A DNA stretch of 64,000 bases from JBGTLA01 sp041744375 (GCA_041744375.1 JBGTLA010000139.1:1-64000), one strand, 5' to 3'; counted from the first letter of the stretch, positions 48,932 to 58,666 are shown. Notes: a model not told the origin generated them from the sequence alone. Numbers and translations are program-made.

Positions 48932-50122
48932 ATGCCACCTGAACTCACCGCCGATCTGGCCGGCCGGCTCGTAGGGCTCAAACAAGAGGGCCTCTACAAG
49001 GAGGAGAGGGTGATCGCCTCCCCGCAGGGCGCAACGATCACACTCGAGAACGGTCCCGAGGTGCTCAACTTCTGCGCCAACAACTACCTCGGGCTGGCCG
49101 ACCATCCCGATTTGATCGCCGCCGCCCACCGGGCCCTCGATACCTACGGCTACGGGATGGCCTCCGTTCGTTTCATCTGTGGCACCCAGACCGTGCACCG
49201 CCGACTGGAACAGCGGATGTCGGATTTCTTGGGTACCGAGGACACCATCCTCTACTCGTCGTGCTTCGACGCCAACACCGGGCTGTTCGAGACGATCCTG
49301 GATGAGTCCGACGCCGTCATCTCCGACGCTCTCAACCACGCCTCCATCATCGACGGCGTGCGGTTGTGCAAGGCTTCGCGCCTCCGGTATGCCAACAATG
49401 ACATGGCCGACCTGGAGGCCAAGCTCAAGGAGGCCCAAGGAGCGCGCCATCGCCTCATCGCCACCGACGGTGTGTTCTCGATGGACGGGGTGATCGCCGA
49501 CCTCGCCTCCATCTGCGAATTGGCAGACCGCTACGACGCCTTGGTGATGGTCGACGATTCCCACGCCGTTGGTTTCGTGGGAGACCACGGTGCCGGCACC
49601 CCCGAGCTGACCGGAACGGGCGACCGCGTCGACATCGTCACCGGCACCTTGGGGAAGGCCCTGGGCGGGGCTTCGGGCGGTTACACGTCGGGGAGGGCCG
49701 AGATCGTGCAGTGGCTGCGCCAGCGATCACGGCCGTACCTCTTCTCCAACAGCCTGGCTCCGGTGATCGCCGCCACCTCACTGGCAGCCCTGGACCTCCT
49801 CGAGCGTTCCGACGACCTGCGGGTGCGGCTGCGCCACAACGCTGCCCGGTTCCGCGCCGCCATGTCGGCGGCCGGTTTCACCCTGGTGGGCGATGGGCAC
49901 CCGATCATCCCGGTGATGGTGGGTGACGCCAAGCTGGCCGGGGACATGGCCGGAGCCCTCTTGGAACGCGGTATCTATGTGACCGGGTTCTCGTTCCCGG
50001 TCGTCCCGAGGGGGGCGGCCCGCATCCGCACCCAGATGTCGGCCGCTCATACCTCCGACGATGTCGATCGCGCTGTCGCGGCATTCATCGAGGTGGGCCG
50101 CCAACTCGGGGTGGTGCCGTGA
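48932..50122 (+). CDS. kbl: Glycine C-acetyltransferase (2-amino-3-ketobutyrate CoA ligase)
   Basis: A 396-residue PLP enzyme that cleaves 2-amino-3-oxobutyrate with CoA to glycine and acetyl-CoA. Landmarks are FCANNYLGLADHP, the DDSHAVGFVG segment and the PLP-lysine motif TLGKALGGASGG. Its partner tdh follows with a GTGA overlap, so the two steps of threonine breakdown are made together. Confidence 0.96.
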   Translation: MPPELTADLAGRLVGLKQEGLYKEERVIASPQGATITLENGPEVLNFCANNYLGLADHPDLIAAAHRALDTYGYGMASVRFICGTQTVHRRLEQRMSDFLGTEDTILYSSCFDANTGLFETILDESDAVISDALNHASIIDGVRLCKASRLRYANNDMADLEAKLKEAQGARHRLIATDGVFSMDGVIADLASICELADRYDALVMVDDSHAVGFVGDHGAGTPELTGTGDRVDIVTGTLGKALGGASGGYTSGRAEIVQWLRQRSRPYLFSNSLAPVIAATSLAALDLLERSDDLRVRLRHNAARFRAAMSAAGFTLVGDGHPIIPVMVGDAKLAGDMAGALLERGIYVTGFSFPVVPRGAARIRTQMSAAHTSDDVDRAVAAFIEVGRQLGVVP

Positions 50123-51135
50123 GGGCACTCGTCAAGGCCCGGCCCGAGCCGGGATTGTGGATGCAGGAAGTTCCCTCGCCCGAGATGGGCCCCGACGAGG
50201 TCTTGATCCGGGTCGACAAGACCTCCATTTGCGGCACCGACCTCCACATCGAAGCCTGGGACGAATGGGCGCAGAAGACAGTGCCCGTGCCGTTGACGAT
50301 CGGGCACGAGTTCATGGGCCGCATTGCCGCCGTCGGGTCGGGGGTGGAAGGACTGCACGAGGGTGAACGGGTCTCAGGAGAGGGTCACATCACGTGCGGA
50401 CATTGCCGCAACTGCCGGGCTGGTCGGCGCGAGTTCTGCCACAACCATCGGGCAGTAGGAGTAAGCCGGGCCGGGGCTTTCGCCGACTTCTTGGTTCTGC
50501 CCGCCTCGAACGTGTTCCCCGTCGGGGACCACATCTCCGATGAAGTGGCAGCCATCCTCGACCCGCTGGGAAACGCCACCCACACCTCTCTCGCCTTCGA
50601 CGTGGTGGGCGAGGACGTGCTGATCACCGGAGCGGGACCGATCGGGGTGATGGCGGCGGCGATCGTCCGTCATATCGGGGCCCGATTCGTGGTCATCACC
50701 GATGTGAACCCGTACCGCCTCGGCCTGGCCAACGGAACCGACCGAGCCGTCGACACCACGGAAATGGAGTTGGCGTCGGTCATGGGGGGTCTCGGCATGG
50801 TGGAGGGATTCGATGTCGGTCTGGAGATGTCGGGCAGCGAAGTCGCCTTCAATCAACTGCTCGGCGCCATGAGCCATGGGGGTCAGGTGGCCGTCCTCGG
50901 GATCCCGCCGGGTGAGGTGCGTTTGGCGGTCGAGGAGGTGATCTTCAAGGGCTTGACGGTGCGAGGGATCTACGGTCGTCGGATCTTCGAGACCTGGTAC
51001 AAGATGTCGGCCATGCTCCAGACCGGTCTCGCCATCGATCACGTCATCACTCATCGCTTTTCTGCCGACGATTACCAGTCGGCGTTTCGAATGGTCCGTT
51101 CCGGGCAGTCGGGCAAGGTGCTCCTCGAATGGTGA
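50119..51135 (+). CDS. tdh: L-threonine 3-dehydrogenase
   Basis: A 338-residue zinc-dependent medium-chain dehydrogenase that oxidises threonine to 2-amino-3-oxobutyrate. The catalytic zinc residues include Cys38 in SICGTDLH and GHEF; the structural-zinc cysteines form the GHCRNCRAGRREFC segment. The NAD loop is GAGPIGVMAA. GTG at 50119 is the start. It is convergent with the TauE/SafE permease gene. Confidence 0.95.
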   Translation: MRALVKARPEPGLWMQEVPSPEMGPDEVLIRVDKTSICGTDLHIEAWDEWAQKTVPVPLTIGHEFMGRIAAVGSGVEGLHEGERVSGEGHITCGHCRNCRAGRREFCHNHRAVGVSRAGAFADFLVLPASNVFPVGDHISDEVAAILDPLGNATHTSLAFDVVGEDVLITGAGPIGVMAAAIVRHIGARFVVITDVNPYRLGLANGTDRAVDTTEMELASVMGGLGMVEGFDVGLEMSGSEVAFNQLLGAMSHGGQVAVLGIPPGEVRLAVEEVIFKGLTVRGIYGRRIFETWYKMSAMLQTGLAIDHVITHRFSADDYQSAFRMVRSGQSGKVLLEW

Positions 51136-51138
51136 CAC

Positions 51139-51864
51139 TCAGGCGGCTATGGACTCGATGACGAGTCCCAGGCCGGCCAGCGCCGACACCGCCAGGATCC
51201 CGGCGCGCAGCCGCGGCCCTTCCACCCGGGCGCGTACGGCCCGCGACGCCACATACCCCGCCCACACCGTGGGTGCGAGCCACAGAGCCACCATCAGGTC
51301 AGAAGTGCTCACGTTGCCGGACAGCGCCCGTGCGGTGAGCATCATGGCCAGACCGACCACGAAGATGGCCGAGATGTTGGAACGCATCGCCGGGCCGGTG
51401 TCGCGACGATAGAGCAGCGCCAGCGGCGGGCCCCCGATCGAGCTGACCGTGCCGGTAGCTCCCGATGCCATCCCGGCGATGATCTCAGACGTTCGATTGC
51501 GATGGATCGTCACACCACTGGCGATGACCGCCACCGCCAACAGCACGATCCCCCCGATGACCCCGTTGAGGGTGCGGTCGTCGGCGACCGACAGCAGCCA
51601 GATCCCGGCACCGATCCCTGGGATCCGAGCCAGGCTGAGCCGTCCCACCCCGCGCCAATCGATGGCGTGGCGTTCCGATCGGGTCATGGCGAGGGTCAAG
51701 GGCAGCGTGACGATGAGCTGAGGAACAGGGGTCAGGGTGGGATCTACCAACGTGAGGACGGGGACCGACAGCATCCCCAGACCGATGCCGATCGTGCCTT
51801 GGACGGCGGCCGCCACGAAGGTGACGGCCAGCGCCAGCACCAGCACCTCTGGCTCGACGGGCAC
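51139..51864 (-). CDS. TauE/SafE (TSUP) family permease
   Basis: A 241-residue membrane protein with eight predicted helices, the GxGLGMLSVPVL N-terminal repeat and a GTVSSIGGPPLALLY repeat of the anion-export family. TSUP members carry sulfite, sulfonates or similar anions; the substrate here is unknown. GTG at 51864 is the start, with GAGGAG close upstream. It follows korB on the same strand after 20 bases, so it may be in the korAB operon. Confidence 0.85.
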   Translation of the reverse strand: MPVEPEVLVLALAVTFVAAAVQGTIGIGLGMLSVPVLTLVDPTLTPVPQLIVTLPLTLAMTRSERHAIDWRGVGRLSLARIPGIGAGIWLLSVADDRTLNGVIGGIVLLAVAVIASGVTIHRNRTSEIIAGMASGATGTVSSIGGPPLALLYRRDTGPAMRSNISAIFVVGLAMMLTARALSGNVSTSDLMVALWLAPTVWAGYVASRAVRARVEGPRLRAGILAVSALAGLGLVIESIAA

Positions 51865-51884
51865 GGCTCCTCAGCCGGGGCGAG

Positions 51885-52967
51885 TCAACGGGGGTTGCCG
51901 TTGGCGGAGCCGTTGGGCGAACCGGGGGCCGGGTCGGCGGACGAGTCCTCAGACACCGTCCAGGTCCCGTGGGAACGGATGAGGGTGGCCAGGTCGCCTG
52001 GGCCTTTCTTGGCCGTGGCTGCGGCCACCTGGGCGTCCATGAGTGATTCGTAGGTGGGGCGGCTCACCCTGCGGAAGATGCCGAGGGGCGTCGGTCCGTA
52101 GGGTCCGTGGGACAGCCTGGATAGGGCGAATGCCACACTGGGATCGGGGCGGGTCTCGTCGTGGACGAGGACTTGACCGGGATCGACTCCGGCGGCATCG
52201 ACGATGCGGGCCTCGCCTTCCTCCAAGACGACCGCCTTCTCGTTGTCGGGGCCGAAGATGATCGGCTGTCCGTGGACCAGGTTGATGCGATTGTGTGCCC
52301 GCTCCGCTTTCCCGGTGAGCTGGATGAAGGCTTTGTCGTTGAACACGTTGCAGTTCTGGTAGATCTCCACGAAGGCGGTGCCCTGGTGGTCGTAGGCGGC
52401 CGCCAGGATCTCGGTCGTGTGACTGCGATCCATGTCGACGGTCCGTGCCACGAAGGTCGCCTCGGATCCGAGGGCGAGGCTGACCGGGTTGAAGGGGTGG
52501 TCGATGGATCCGGCCGGAGACGACTTCGTCCGTTTGCCTTCCTCCGACGTCGGGGAGTACTGGCCCTTCGTGAGCCCGTAGATCTGGTTGTTGAACAGCA
52601 GGATCTTGAGGTTCACGTTCCGGCGCAGCACATGGATCAAGTGGTTCCCGCCGATGGAGAGGGCGTCCCCGTCACCGGTGACGACCCATACCGAGAGGTC
52701 GGGGCGTGTGGCGGCTATGCCGGTGGCGACGGCCGGAGCGCGTCCATGGATCGAGTGCACCCCGTAGGTGTTCACGTAGTACGGGAAGCGCGAGGAACAG
52801 CCGATGCCGGACACGAACACGAATTCTTCCCGGGGCCGGTCGAGGGTTGCCAGGAAGTTCTGAACCGAAGCCAAGATGGTGTAGTCGCCGCAGCCGGGGC
52901 ACCACCTCACCTCCTGGTCGGTCTGGAAATCGGCCCGGGTATGGGTCGGCGATTGAACGGTTGTCAC
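51885..52967 (-). CDS. korB: 2-oxoacid:ferredoxin oxidoreductase beta subunit KorB
   Basis: A 360-residue thiamine-diphosphate subunit. CPGCGDY lies at the N-terminus, and the TPP motif GDGDALSIGGNH is followed by NNQIYGLTKGQYSPTS. The C-terminal 30 residues are a low-complexity Ser/Pro/Asn tail. With korA it decarboxylates 2-oxoglutarate (or another 2-oxoacid) to the acyl-CoA, reducing ferredoxin. GTG at 52967 overlaps the korA stop. The 2-oxoglutarate assignment rests on the actinobacterial KorAB precedent. Confidence 0.94.
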   Translation of the reverse strand: MTTVQSPTHTRADFQTDQEVRWCPGCGDYTILASVQNFLATLDRPREEFVFVSGIGCSSRFPYYVNTYGVHSIHGRAPAVATGIAATRPDLSVWVVTGDGDALSIGGNHLIHVLRRNVNLKILLFNNQIYGLTKGQYSPTSEEGKRTKSSPAGSIDHPFNPVSLALGSEATFVARTVDMDRSHTTEILAAAYDHQGTAFVEIYQNCNVFNDKAFIQLTGKAERAHNRINLVHGQPIIFGPDNEKAVVLEEGEARIVDAAGVDPGQVLVHDETRPDPSVAFALSRLSHGPYGPTPLGIFRRVSRPTYESLMDAQVAAATAKKGPGDLATLIRSHGTWTVSEDSSADPAPGSPNGSANGNPR

Positions 52968-54853
52968 GCTGGGACCTCCAGCATCTGGCGTACTTTGGCT
53001 TCGATTTCAGAGATGTGGAAGGGAACCCCCGACATCTTGTTCAACCCAACGGCATCGACCAAGAAATCCGCCCGAATGAGTCGGATGAGCTGTCCGGAGT
53101 TCATCTCGGGTATGAGTACCGCCTCATACGAACGAACGACTTGGCCCAGGTTGGGAGGGAAGGGGTTGAGGTGGCGGAGGTGGGCCTGGTCGACGGACAC
53201 TCCGGCGCGCCGCAGTCGTCGGACCGCCGCCCTGATCGACCCGTAGGTGGACCCCCAGCCCAAGACGAGCAAGTCGGCGCCGTCGCCATCGACTTCGAGA
53301 AGGTCGATGTCGTTGGCGATGTTGGCCACTTTCCATGCCCGGCTGTCGGTCATGAGTTGGTGATTGGCCGGGTCGTAGGACACGTTACCGGTGTTGGCCT
53401 CCTTCTCGAGGCCGCCCAGCCGGTGCTCGAGACCGGGAGTGCCGGGTATGGCCCACGGCCGGGCGAAGGTCTCGAAGTCCCGTAGGTAGGGGAGGAACCC
53501 GCTGTCACTGTTGGGAACCGTGGCGAACGGAACCGAAATGTCGGGCAGGTCGGCGAGGTCGGGCAGCCGCCACGGCTCCGAGCCATTGGCCACGTGGTTG
53601 TCCGACAGCAGAATGACCGGGGTCATGTACTTGAGGGCGATGCGGGCGGCCTCCACCGCCGTGGTGAAGGCATCGGAAGGCGACGACGCCGCCACCACCG
53701 GCAGGGGGGACTCGCCGTGGCGGCCGTACATACTGAACAGCAAATCCGACTGTTCGGGCTTGGTGGGCATTCCCGTGGACGGCCCCGCCCGCTGCACGTT
53801 GAGAACGATCATCGGCAGTTCGGCCTGGAAGGCGAGGGAGATACCCTCGGACTTGAGGGCGATGCCCGGCCCGGAAGAGGCAGTCACCGCCAGGTTGCCG
53901 GCGAAGGCCGCCCCGATGGCCGACCCGACGGCGGAGATCTCGTCTTCGGCCTGGAAAGTCTTGATGCCGAAGTTCTTGTGCTTCGACAACTCGTGGAGGA
54001 CGTCGGATGCGGGCGTGATCGGGTAGGTGCCGAAGAAGAGGGGTAGGTCTGCCGCCTGTGCGGCGGCGATGAGGCCCCAGGCCAGCGCCACGTTGCCGAT
54101 CACGTTGGTGTAGGTGCCGGGGGGAAGGGTCGCCGGCTTGACGGCGAAGGTGGTGCGAGCCGCCTCCGTCGTGATTCCGAAGTTGTACCCCGCTTGGAAG
54201 GCCGAGACGTTGGCGGCGACGACTTCCGGCTTGTTCTTGAACTTTGCCTCCACCCAGTCGGTCGTCGGTTCGGTGGGTCGGTTGAACAGCCACGCCAGCA
54301 GCCCCAGGGCGAAGAAATTCTTCGAACGCAAGACGTCGCGCCCCGAGACTCCCGAATCCTTTACCGCCTCCTTGGTCAGGGATTCCATCGGGACTTCGAT
54401 GATCCGGAAGGGGGTGAGGCTCCCGTCCTCCAGGGGGTTCTTCTCGTAGCCCGCCTTGGCGAGGTTGCGCTCGTCGAACGCTTCGGTGTTGACGATGAGC
54501 GTTCCCCCCGGGCGCAGGTCGGCGATGTTCTTCATGAGTGCCGCCGGGTTCATCGCCACTAGGCAGTCGGGGGCGTCGCCGGCGGTGAGGATGTCGAAAT
54601 CGGCGATCTGGACCTGGAATGACGACACTCCCGGGAGGGTGCCGGCCGGCGCACGGATCTCTGCCGGGAAAGAGGGGAGCGTGGCCAGGTCGTTGCCGAA
54701 GGCGGCGGAGGCGTCGGTGAATCGAGCCCCGGCGACCTGCATGCCGTCGCCGGAGTCCCCGGCGAAGCGGATCACGACACGATCGAGAGTGGTGGTCTGG
54801 AGGTCTGAGTCAGGGCTTGTGCCCGGTTCTGTTGTGGCGATCTGGTCGGCCAC
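52964..54853 (-). CDS. korA: 2-oxoacid:ferredoxin oxidoreductase alpha subunit KorA (gamma-alpha fusion)
   Basis: A 629-residue fused gamma-alpha subunit. The N-terminal gamma domain starts FAGDSGDGMQ, and the alpha domain carries YPITPASDVLHELSKH followed by the QAEDEISAVG segment. GTG at 54853 is favoured because AAGGAA lies nine bases upstream on the minus strand; GTG at 54862 would leave the site too close. The final residues overlap korB. A TACAAT promoter lies about 90 bases upstream. Confidence 0.94.
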   Translation of the reverse strand: MADQIATTEPGTSPDSDLQTTTLDRVVIRFAGDSGDGMQVAGARFTDASAAFGNDLATLPSFPAEIRAPAGTLPGVSSFQVQIADFDILTAGDAPDCLVAMNPAALMKNIADLRPGGTLIVNTEAFDERNLAKAGYEKNPLEDGSLTPFRIIEVPMESLTKEAVKDSGVSGRDVLRSKNFFALGLLAWLFNRPTEPTTDWVEAKFKNKPEVVAANVSAFQAGYNFGITTEAARTTFAVKPATLPPGTYTNVIGNVALAWGLIAAAQAADLPLFFGTYPITPASDVLHELSKHKNFGIKTFQAEDEISAVGSAIGAAFAGNLAVTASSGPGIALKSEGISLAFQAELPMIVLNVQRAGPSTGMPTKPEQSDLLFSMYGRHGESPLPVVAASSPSDAFTTAVEAARIALKYMTPVILLSDNHVANGSEPWRLPDLADLPDISVPFATVPNSDSGFLPYLRDFETFARPWAIPGTPGLEHRLGGLEKEANTGNVSYDPANHQLMTDSRAWKVANIANDIDLLEVDGDGADLLVLGWGSTYGSIRAAVRRLRRAGVSVDQAHLRHLNPFPPNLGQVVRSYEAVLIPEMNSGQLIRLIRADFLVDAVGLNKMSGVPFHISEIEAKVRQMLEVPA

Positions 54854-54944
54854 GTCTTTCACTTCCTTGGTCGCTTGGCGGAGGACCGGTCTGTATCGGC
54901 ACGAAACTATCCCGACTCGACCGTTCACACCCGCACCAGGCTCA

Positions 54945-54950
54945 ATTGTA
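54945..54950 (-). promoter_or_regulatory. TACAAT -10 box for korAB
   Basis: On the minus strand TACAAT, five of six matches to TATAAT, lies just downstream of the amidase stop. A CTGAGT hexamer 16 bases upstream is a weak -35. The leader to korA would be about 85 bases. Confidence 0.4.
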
Positions 54951-54964
54951 CGACGCTTTGTGAC

Positions 54965-56323
54965 TCACTCAGAGGAAAGGGCCGATCGACCCACCAATCC
55001 CTTCACTGTGAGGGTATTGGCCACCTCGATCAACATCGACTCCGACCACATGGGACCGATCACCTGGACTGAAGGGCGAAGTCCGCTTCCGGCGACGGGC
55101 ACGGAGAGGGCGGGATGGCCCGTCTGGTTGACCGGAGCGCTGAACCAAGACAGGACTTTGCGATAGGGGTGACCGCCGATCTCGTCGTCGCCGATGTGCT
55201 TGGCCATGGCGGCCACGGCCGGGGTGACCACCACCCTGGTGTGTCCCGTCGCCCCACGCAGAGCCTTCGTCAGCCGTCGTCGCCACACGAGAGCCGCCGT
55301 CGCTTCCTCCACGGTGACGGCCAGGGCCGCATCGACGCGCCCCCCCACGTCATCGCCGTATGGCTCACCCGCCTCTCGCCATCGGCGATGGACGGCCGCC
55401 ACCTCGGGGCCGATCGACGCCGTCATCTCTCCCGTGGGAATCATCTCGCTGAGGTCGAGTTCCGTGACTGTGACACCCGCTCTGACGAGGTCCGACACGA
55501 AAGCTTCGAATGCGCCGTGCACCTCCGTGGAGATGGGGGCAGCATCCACCCAGCCACGGGGCACAACGACCTCCAGATCGTTGCAGCTCAGCGGAGGTGA
55601 GTCGATCCACGGCTGGTCCTCGGCCCACGGGTCGACACCGTCGTCACCGGACATGAGCCGGGTGACGGTCGTCAGGTCCTCCAGTGAGCCCGCTATCGCC
55701 CCGACCGTGTCCAGCGAGGGCACCAGGGGGAAAACCCCGGTGAGGGGTACCCGCCCATGGGTGACCTTCAAGCCTGAGACGCCGCACAGCGCCGCCGGCA
55801 CGCGAATCGAACCGCCCGTGTCTGACCCCAGGGCAACGGGCACGATCCCGGCGGCCACGGCCGCCGCCGAACCGCCCGACGACCCACCCGCCGACAAGGT
55901 CGGGTCCCACGGGTTGAGCACGGGTCCCGTCCACGGATTCTCCGAGGAAAAGCCGAAGGCGAACTCGTGGAGGCCGGTGCGCCCTATGACCACCGCTCCT
56001 GCTGCTTCGAGCCGGGCGAGACAGGGGGCAGTGACCGAGGGCGTGTGTCGGTAGAACGCCGAGCCGGCGGAGGTCACTCGCCCGGCGTGGTCGATCAGAT
56101 CCTTCGTGGCCAGCGGCACGCCGGCCAGAGGTCCCGGGTCCTTCCCCACGGCAATCTCGGCATCGATGGCGGCAGCTCGGTCGAGTGCTCCGTCGTCCAA
56201 CGAGACGAAGGCGTTCGTCGCGTCGGCTTCTGCTGCCGCCAAGGCCTCACTGACCGTTGCGACGGCGGTGATTTCGCCCCCACGCACCGACCGTGCCACG
56301 GCGACGGCCGACCGAGCTGTCAT
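54965..56323 (-). CDS. Amidase signature family enzyme
   Basis: A 452-residue amidase. The Ser-cisSer-Lys triad is visible as Lys in ATKDLIDH, cis-Ser in SAGGSSGGSAAA and the nucleophile Ser in DTGGSIR. Length and motifs fit GatA-like amidases, but the GatCAB context is absent, and the substrate (small amides or ureas) is unknown. ATG at 56323 overlaps the stop of the DUF3048 gene. Confidence 0.9.
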   Translation of the reverse strand: MTARSAVAVARSVRGGEITAVATVSEALAAAEADATNAFVSLDDGALDRAAAIDAEIAVGKDPGPLAGVPLATKDLIDHAGRVTSAGSAFYRHTPSVTAPCLARLEAAGAVVIGRTGLHEFAFGFSSENPWTGPVLNPWDPTLSAGGSSGGSAAAVAAGIVPVALGSDTGGSIRVPAALCGVSGLKVTHGRVPLTGVFPLVPSLDTVGAIAGSLEDLTTVTRLMSGDDGVDPWAEDQPWIDSPPLSCNDLEVVVPRGWVDAAPISTEVHGAFEAFVSDLVRAGVTVTELDLSEMIPTGEMTASIGPEVAAVHRRWREAGEPYGDDVGGRVDAALAVTVEEATAALVWRRRLTKALRGATGHTRVVVTPAVAAMAKHIGDDEIGGHPYRKVLSWFSAPVNQTGHPALSVPVAGSGLRPSVQVIGPMWSESMLIEVANTLTVKGLVGRSALSSE

Positions 56324-57429
56324 CCGCCGGTGGTGGTGGTGGTCACCGAAGTGGTCGTGGTGGTCACCGGCGGGTTGTCCCAGATGACGACGTCGGCGGC
56401 GTCACCGATGACAGAGATCCAGGCCCACCCCGGGGGCACCGCCAGTTCTTCCCCATCTTCCGTGGTGAGCACGAACGGGTCCGACGCCTCTTCGCGTTCC
56501 CACGTGCCAGTCAACACTCTCCCCTCGGCGAACACATAGAAGGGGCCGGTACCGACGGTTTCGGTAGCGGGCACAGACGAACCCGAGCTGCCGGAGGCCG
56601 TGTACTGGCGGCCGACAATGGCGACGAGGACCTCGGCGCTGATGGGCTCGACCTCTTCGTCTTGTGTGACCCAGGTCGAGAGCTCGCCGTTGCTGCTCCT
56701 GATGTAGGTGGTGCCGTCCCACACCCATGTGGTCCGGGTGGTGGACGAGAAGACGAATGAGACCTCGCTGGCTTCCTCGGCGTCTTCGGGCATCTCCCCG
56801 AATTCCCACAACGGTCCCGGTGGGCCTTCGTCGGGGATGTCGCGTCCATCGGCGACCTCGCGCAGCTCGATGGTGCTGGCGAACAAGTTGTGGGGTGACG
56901 ACCGACCGGTGCCCGTCACGCGGAACATCCCGGGGCGCGAGTCGGAGATGTAGGGGACTCCGAGGGCGTCGATACCGGCCCGTACCCATCCCTGGCCCCC
57001 GCTGATGGCGAGCACCGATTCGAGCGGGCGGACGAGGGCGGCGTCGCTGGGTCGGCCCGATCGCACCGGGCCGACCAGTTCCGAGTCGGTGGTGTGGAAG
57101 ACGGCCATGAGGCGGGTGATGCCGCCCTCCACCCGGATCTCGAACACTGCTTCGGCGTCGAGGATCCCGATTTGGGGTTGCGCGTTCCAGTGGTTGTCGA
57201 TCTTGACGCTGACGACCCTGCGTTCCAACAGGTCCGGTTCGTCGATGGGGAGGCCGTTGATGAGAGAACGGGGCCGGGTGTCGATGGTGGTGGTTGTCGT
57301 GGCTTCGGTGGTAGTGGTGGTGGCCTTGGTGGTGGTGGTGGCTTGGGTAGTGGTGGTCGTGTCCTCGCTCGACCCGCTGCAAGCGGCCAACAGTATGGCG
57401 AGCGCGACCAGAGATCTGGTAGGTGACAT
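56320..57429 (-). CDS. DUF3048 family lipoprotein
   Basis: A 369-residue lipoprotein with a LLAAC lipobox (Cys17), a Thr-rich spacer of about 35 residues, then a DUF3048 domain (about 50-240; VSVKIDNHWNAQPQIGI, GGITRLMAVFHT, GPVRSGRPSDA) and a C-terminal domain. The C-terminus is again Thr-rich. DUF3048 proteins (YerB-like) are exported and may relate to the cell wall; function unproven. ATG at 57429 is preferred to that at 57438 because TACTAT ends seven bases upstream and overlaps the earlier codon. Confidence 0.87.
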   Translation of the reverse strand: MSPTRSLVALAILLAACSGSSEDTTTTTQATTTTKATTTTTEATTTTTIDTRPRSLINGLPIDEPDLLERRVVSVKIDNHWNAQPQIGILDAEAVFEIRVEGGITRLMAVFHTTDSELVGPVRSGRPSDAALVRPLESVLAISGGQGWVRAGIDALGVPYISDSRPGMFRVTGTGRSSPHNLFASTIELREVADGRDIPDEGPPGPLWEFGEMPEDAEEASEVSFVFSSTTRTTWVWDGTTYIRSSNGELSTWVTQDEEVEPISAEVLVAIVGRQYTASGSSGSSVPATETVGTGPFYVFAEGRVLTGTWEREEASDPFVLTTEDGEELAVPPGWAWISVIGDAADVVIWDNPPVTTTTTSVTTTTTGG

Positions 57430-57436
57430 CGGCGAC

Positions 57437-57442
57437 ATAGTA
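57437..57442 (-). promoter_or_regulatory. TACTAT -10-like box for the DUF3048 gene
   Basis: TACTAT on the minus strand ends seven bases before the ATG at 57429 and includes part of the ATG at 57438, which therefore cannot be the start of a leaderless message. Confidence 0.5.
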
Positions 57443-57471
57443 GAACCGCAGTGCGGATTATCTGAAGCTCT

Positions 57472-57870
57472 TCAGCGTCCGATCGAACCCGTGACCGGCA
57501 GATCGGGAACCGCGCTCAGAGGCTGGTCGAGGCTGATCGCCACCTCCACTCCTTGCACCGAAGTGGAGAGGAGGTAGAGCGCGTCGACGTTGATCTCGGC
57601 TTCGGCCAGCCTTCTGGCGACGGCGGCCAGAGCTCCCGGCTCGTGGGGCATGAGCGCCGTCAGCACGGTGCGCTCGTCGACTCGGAGGGAGGCGTCGGAG
57701 AGCACGCGCCGCGTGGTGGGGGCGTCGTCGACGATGAGTCTGATCACTGCGTCGCCGTCGAAGCCGTAGGCGGCCAGCGCCTCGATGTTCACGCCAGCGC
57801 TGGCCAGTGCCTCGGTGATGGTGGCGAGGTGGCCGGGCCGGTTCTCGACATGGACGATGAATTCGGTCAT
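57472..57870 (-). CDS. Protein with two ACT domains
   Basis: A 132-residue protein made of two ACT-like units (residues 1-65, with ENRPGHLATITEALASAGVNIEAL, and 68-125, with PHEPGALAAVARRLAEAEINVDAL), each with the typical Gly-x-Leu ligand turn. Stand-alone tandem ACT proteins bind amino acids as sensors or regulatory subunits. ATG at 57870 is favoured by TAGGCT seven bases upstream. It is not obviously in an amino-acid biosynthetic operon. Confidence 0.85.
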   Translation of the reverse strand: MTEFIVHVENRPGHLATITEALASAGVNIEALAAYGFDGDAVIRLIVDDAPTTRRVLSDASLRVDERTVLTALMPHEPGALAAVARRLAEAEINVDALYLLSTSVQGVEVAISLDQPLSAVPDLPVTGSIGR

Positions 57871-57877
57871 GGCTTGA

Positions 57878-57883
57878 AGCCTA
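57878..57883 (-). promoter_or_regulatory. TAGGCT -10-like box for the ACT-domain gene
   Basis: Read on the minus strand, TAGGCT ends seven bases before the ATG at 57870. Confidence 0.45.
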
Positions 57884-57907
57884 CGCGCCGACAACGACCT
57901 GTGTCGT

Positions 57908-58663
57908 TCACCCTCCGCATCCGAAGCCGCCGCCGATCAGGCTCACCGTGTCGTCGGGGCCGATGCCGGTGAGGCTTCCCGAGGTGAGGCCTGGTGCGGT
58001 GCTCTCCACCGAAAAGATCGGTCCAAAGCGAACCGTGCTCGAAATCGTGAGGGAACGTCCGTACACTTCCTCGAGCTCTGCGACCGAAGATCCCAGTCCG
58101 ATCCCGCGTGGAGTCCTGAGGTCGAGCGCCTCCCCGCCGGCCACCGGAGATTGGCTGTAGTAGAAGAAGTGACGAGCCTCGTCTCCGAAGTCGGTCGGCC
58201 CGTCGCTGAAGAAGAGGCGCAAGCCGGCCCATCGCACCACCCTCACCACCGTTCCCGGGCAGATGCCGAAGTCGGATCTCGCCCCCAGCCAGCCGCTGTC
58301 CTCATCGGGTGGTCCCAGTATCTCGGTCATCGTGTCGAGTGCGTCTTCGTAGCTGTCTCCGAGACGAACCGAGCCCAGGCCGTCGGCCAGGAGCTGGATG
58401 GGTGGAACAGTGGTCGACGTCACCGTGGTGGGGGTTGTCGTCGGTGGGGGGAGTGTGGTGGGGGGAGTGGTGGTGGCCGTTGTGGGAGGAGACTGCGAGG
58501 TGGTTGGGATGGCTGAGCTTTCGGCGTCGAGCGGTGTCGGCGGGGCCGCTTGCGGTTGGGCTATCGCCCACAGCAGCCAGGCGAGCAAGAGGATCGTCCC
58601 CGCTCCCAGCACTCCACCGAGGAGTCGGCGCTCCGAAGAGACCTGGGACGCATGTCGCCCCAT
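57908..58663 (-). CDS. Membrane-anchored hypothetical with Thr/Pro linker
   Basis: A 251-residue protein: an N-terminal transmembrane helix (about 15-36), a 50-residue Thr/Pro/Ser-rich extracytoplasmic spacer, and a C-terminal domain with VRLGDSYEDALDTMTEILGPPDEDSGW and a cluster of cysteines and glycines at the end. The domain resembles those of secreted actinobacterial hypotheticals; no function is known. It is the last gene of the sodX-alkA operon, three bases after the upstream stop. Confidence 0.7.
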   Translation of the reverse strand: MGRHASQVSSERRLLGGVLGAGTILLLAWLLWAIAQPQAAPPTPLDAESSAIPTTSQSPPTTATTTPPTTLPPPTTTPTTVTSTTVPPIQLLADGLGSVRLGDSYEDALDTMTEILGPPDEDSGWLGARSDFGICPGTVVRVVRWAGLRLFFSDGPTDFGDEARHFFYYSQSPVAGGEALDLRTPRGIGLGSSVAELEEVYGRSLTISSTVRFGPIFSVESTAPGLTSGSLTGIGPDDTVSLIGGGFGCGG

Positions 58664-58666
58664 CGA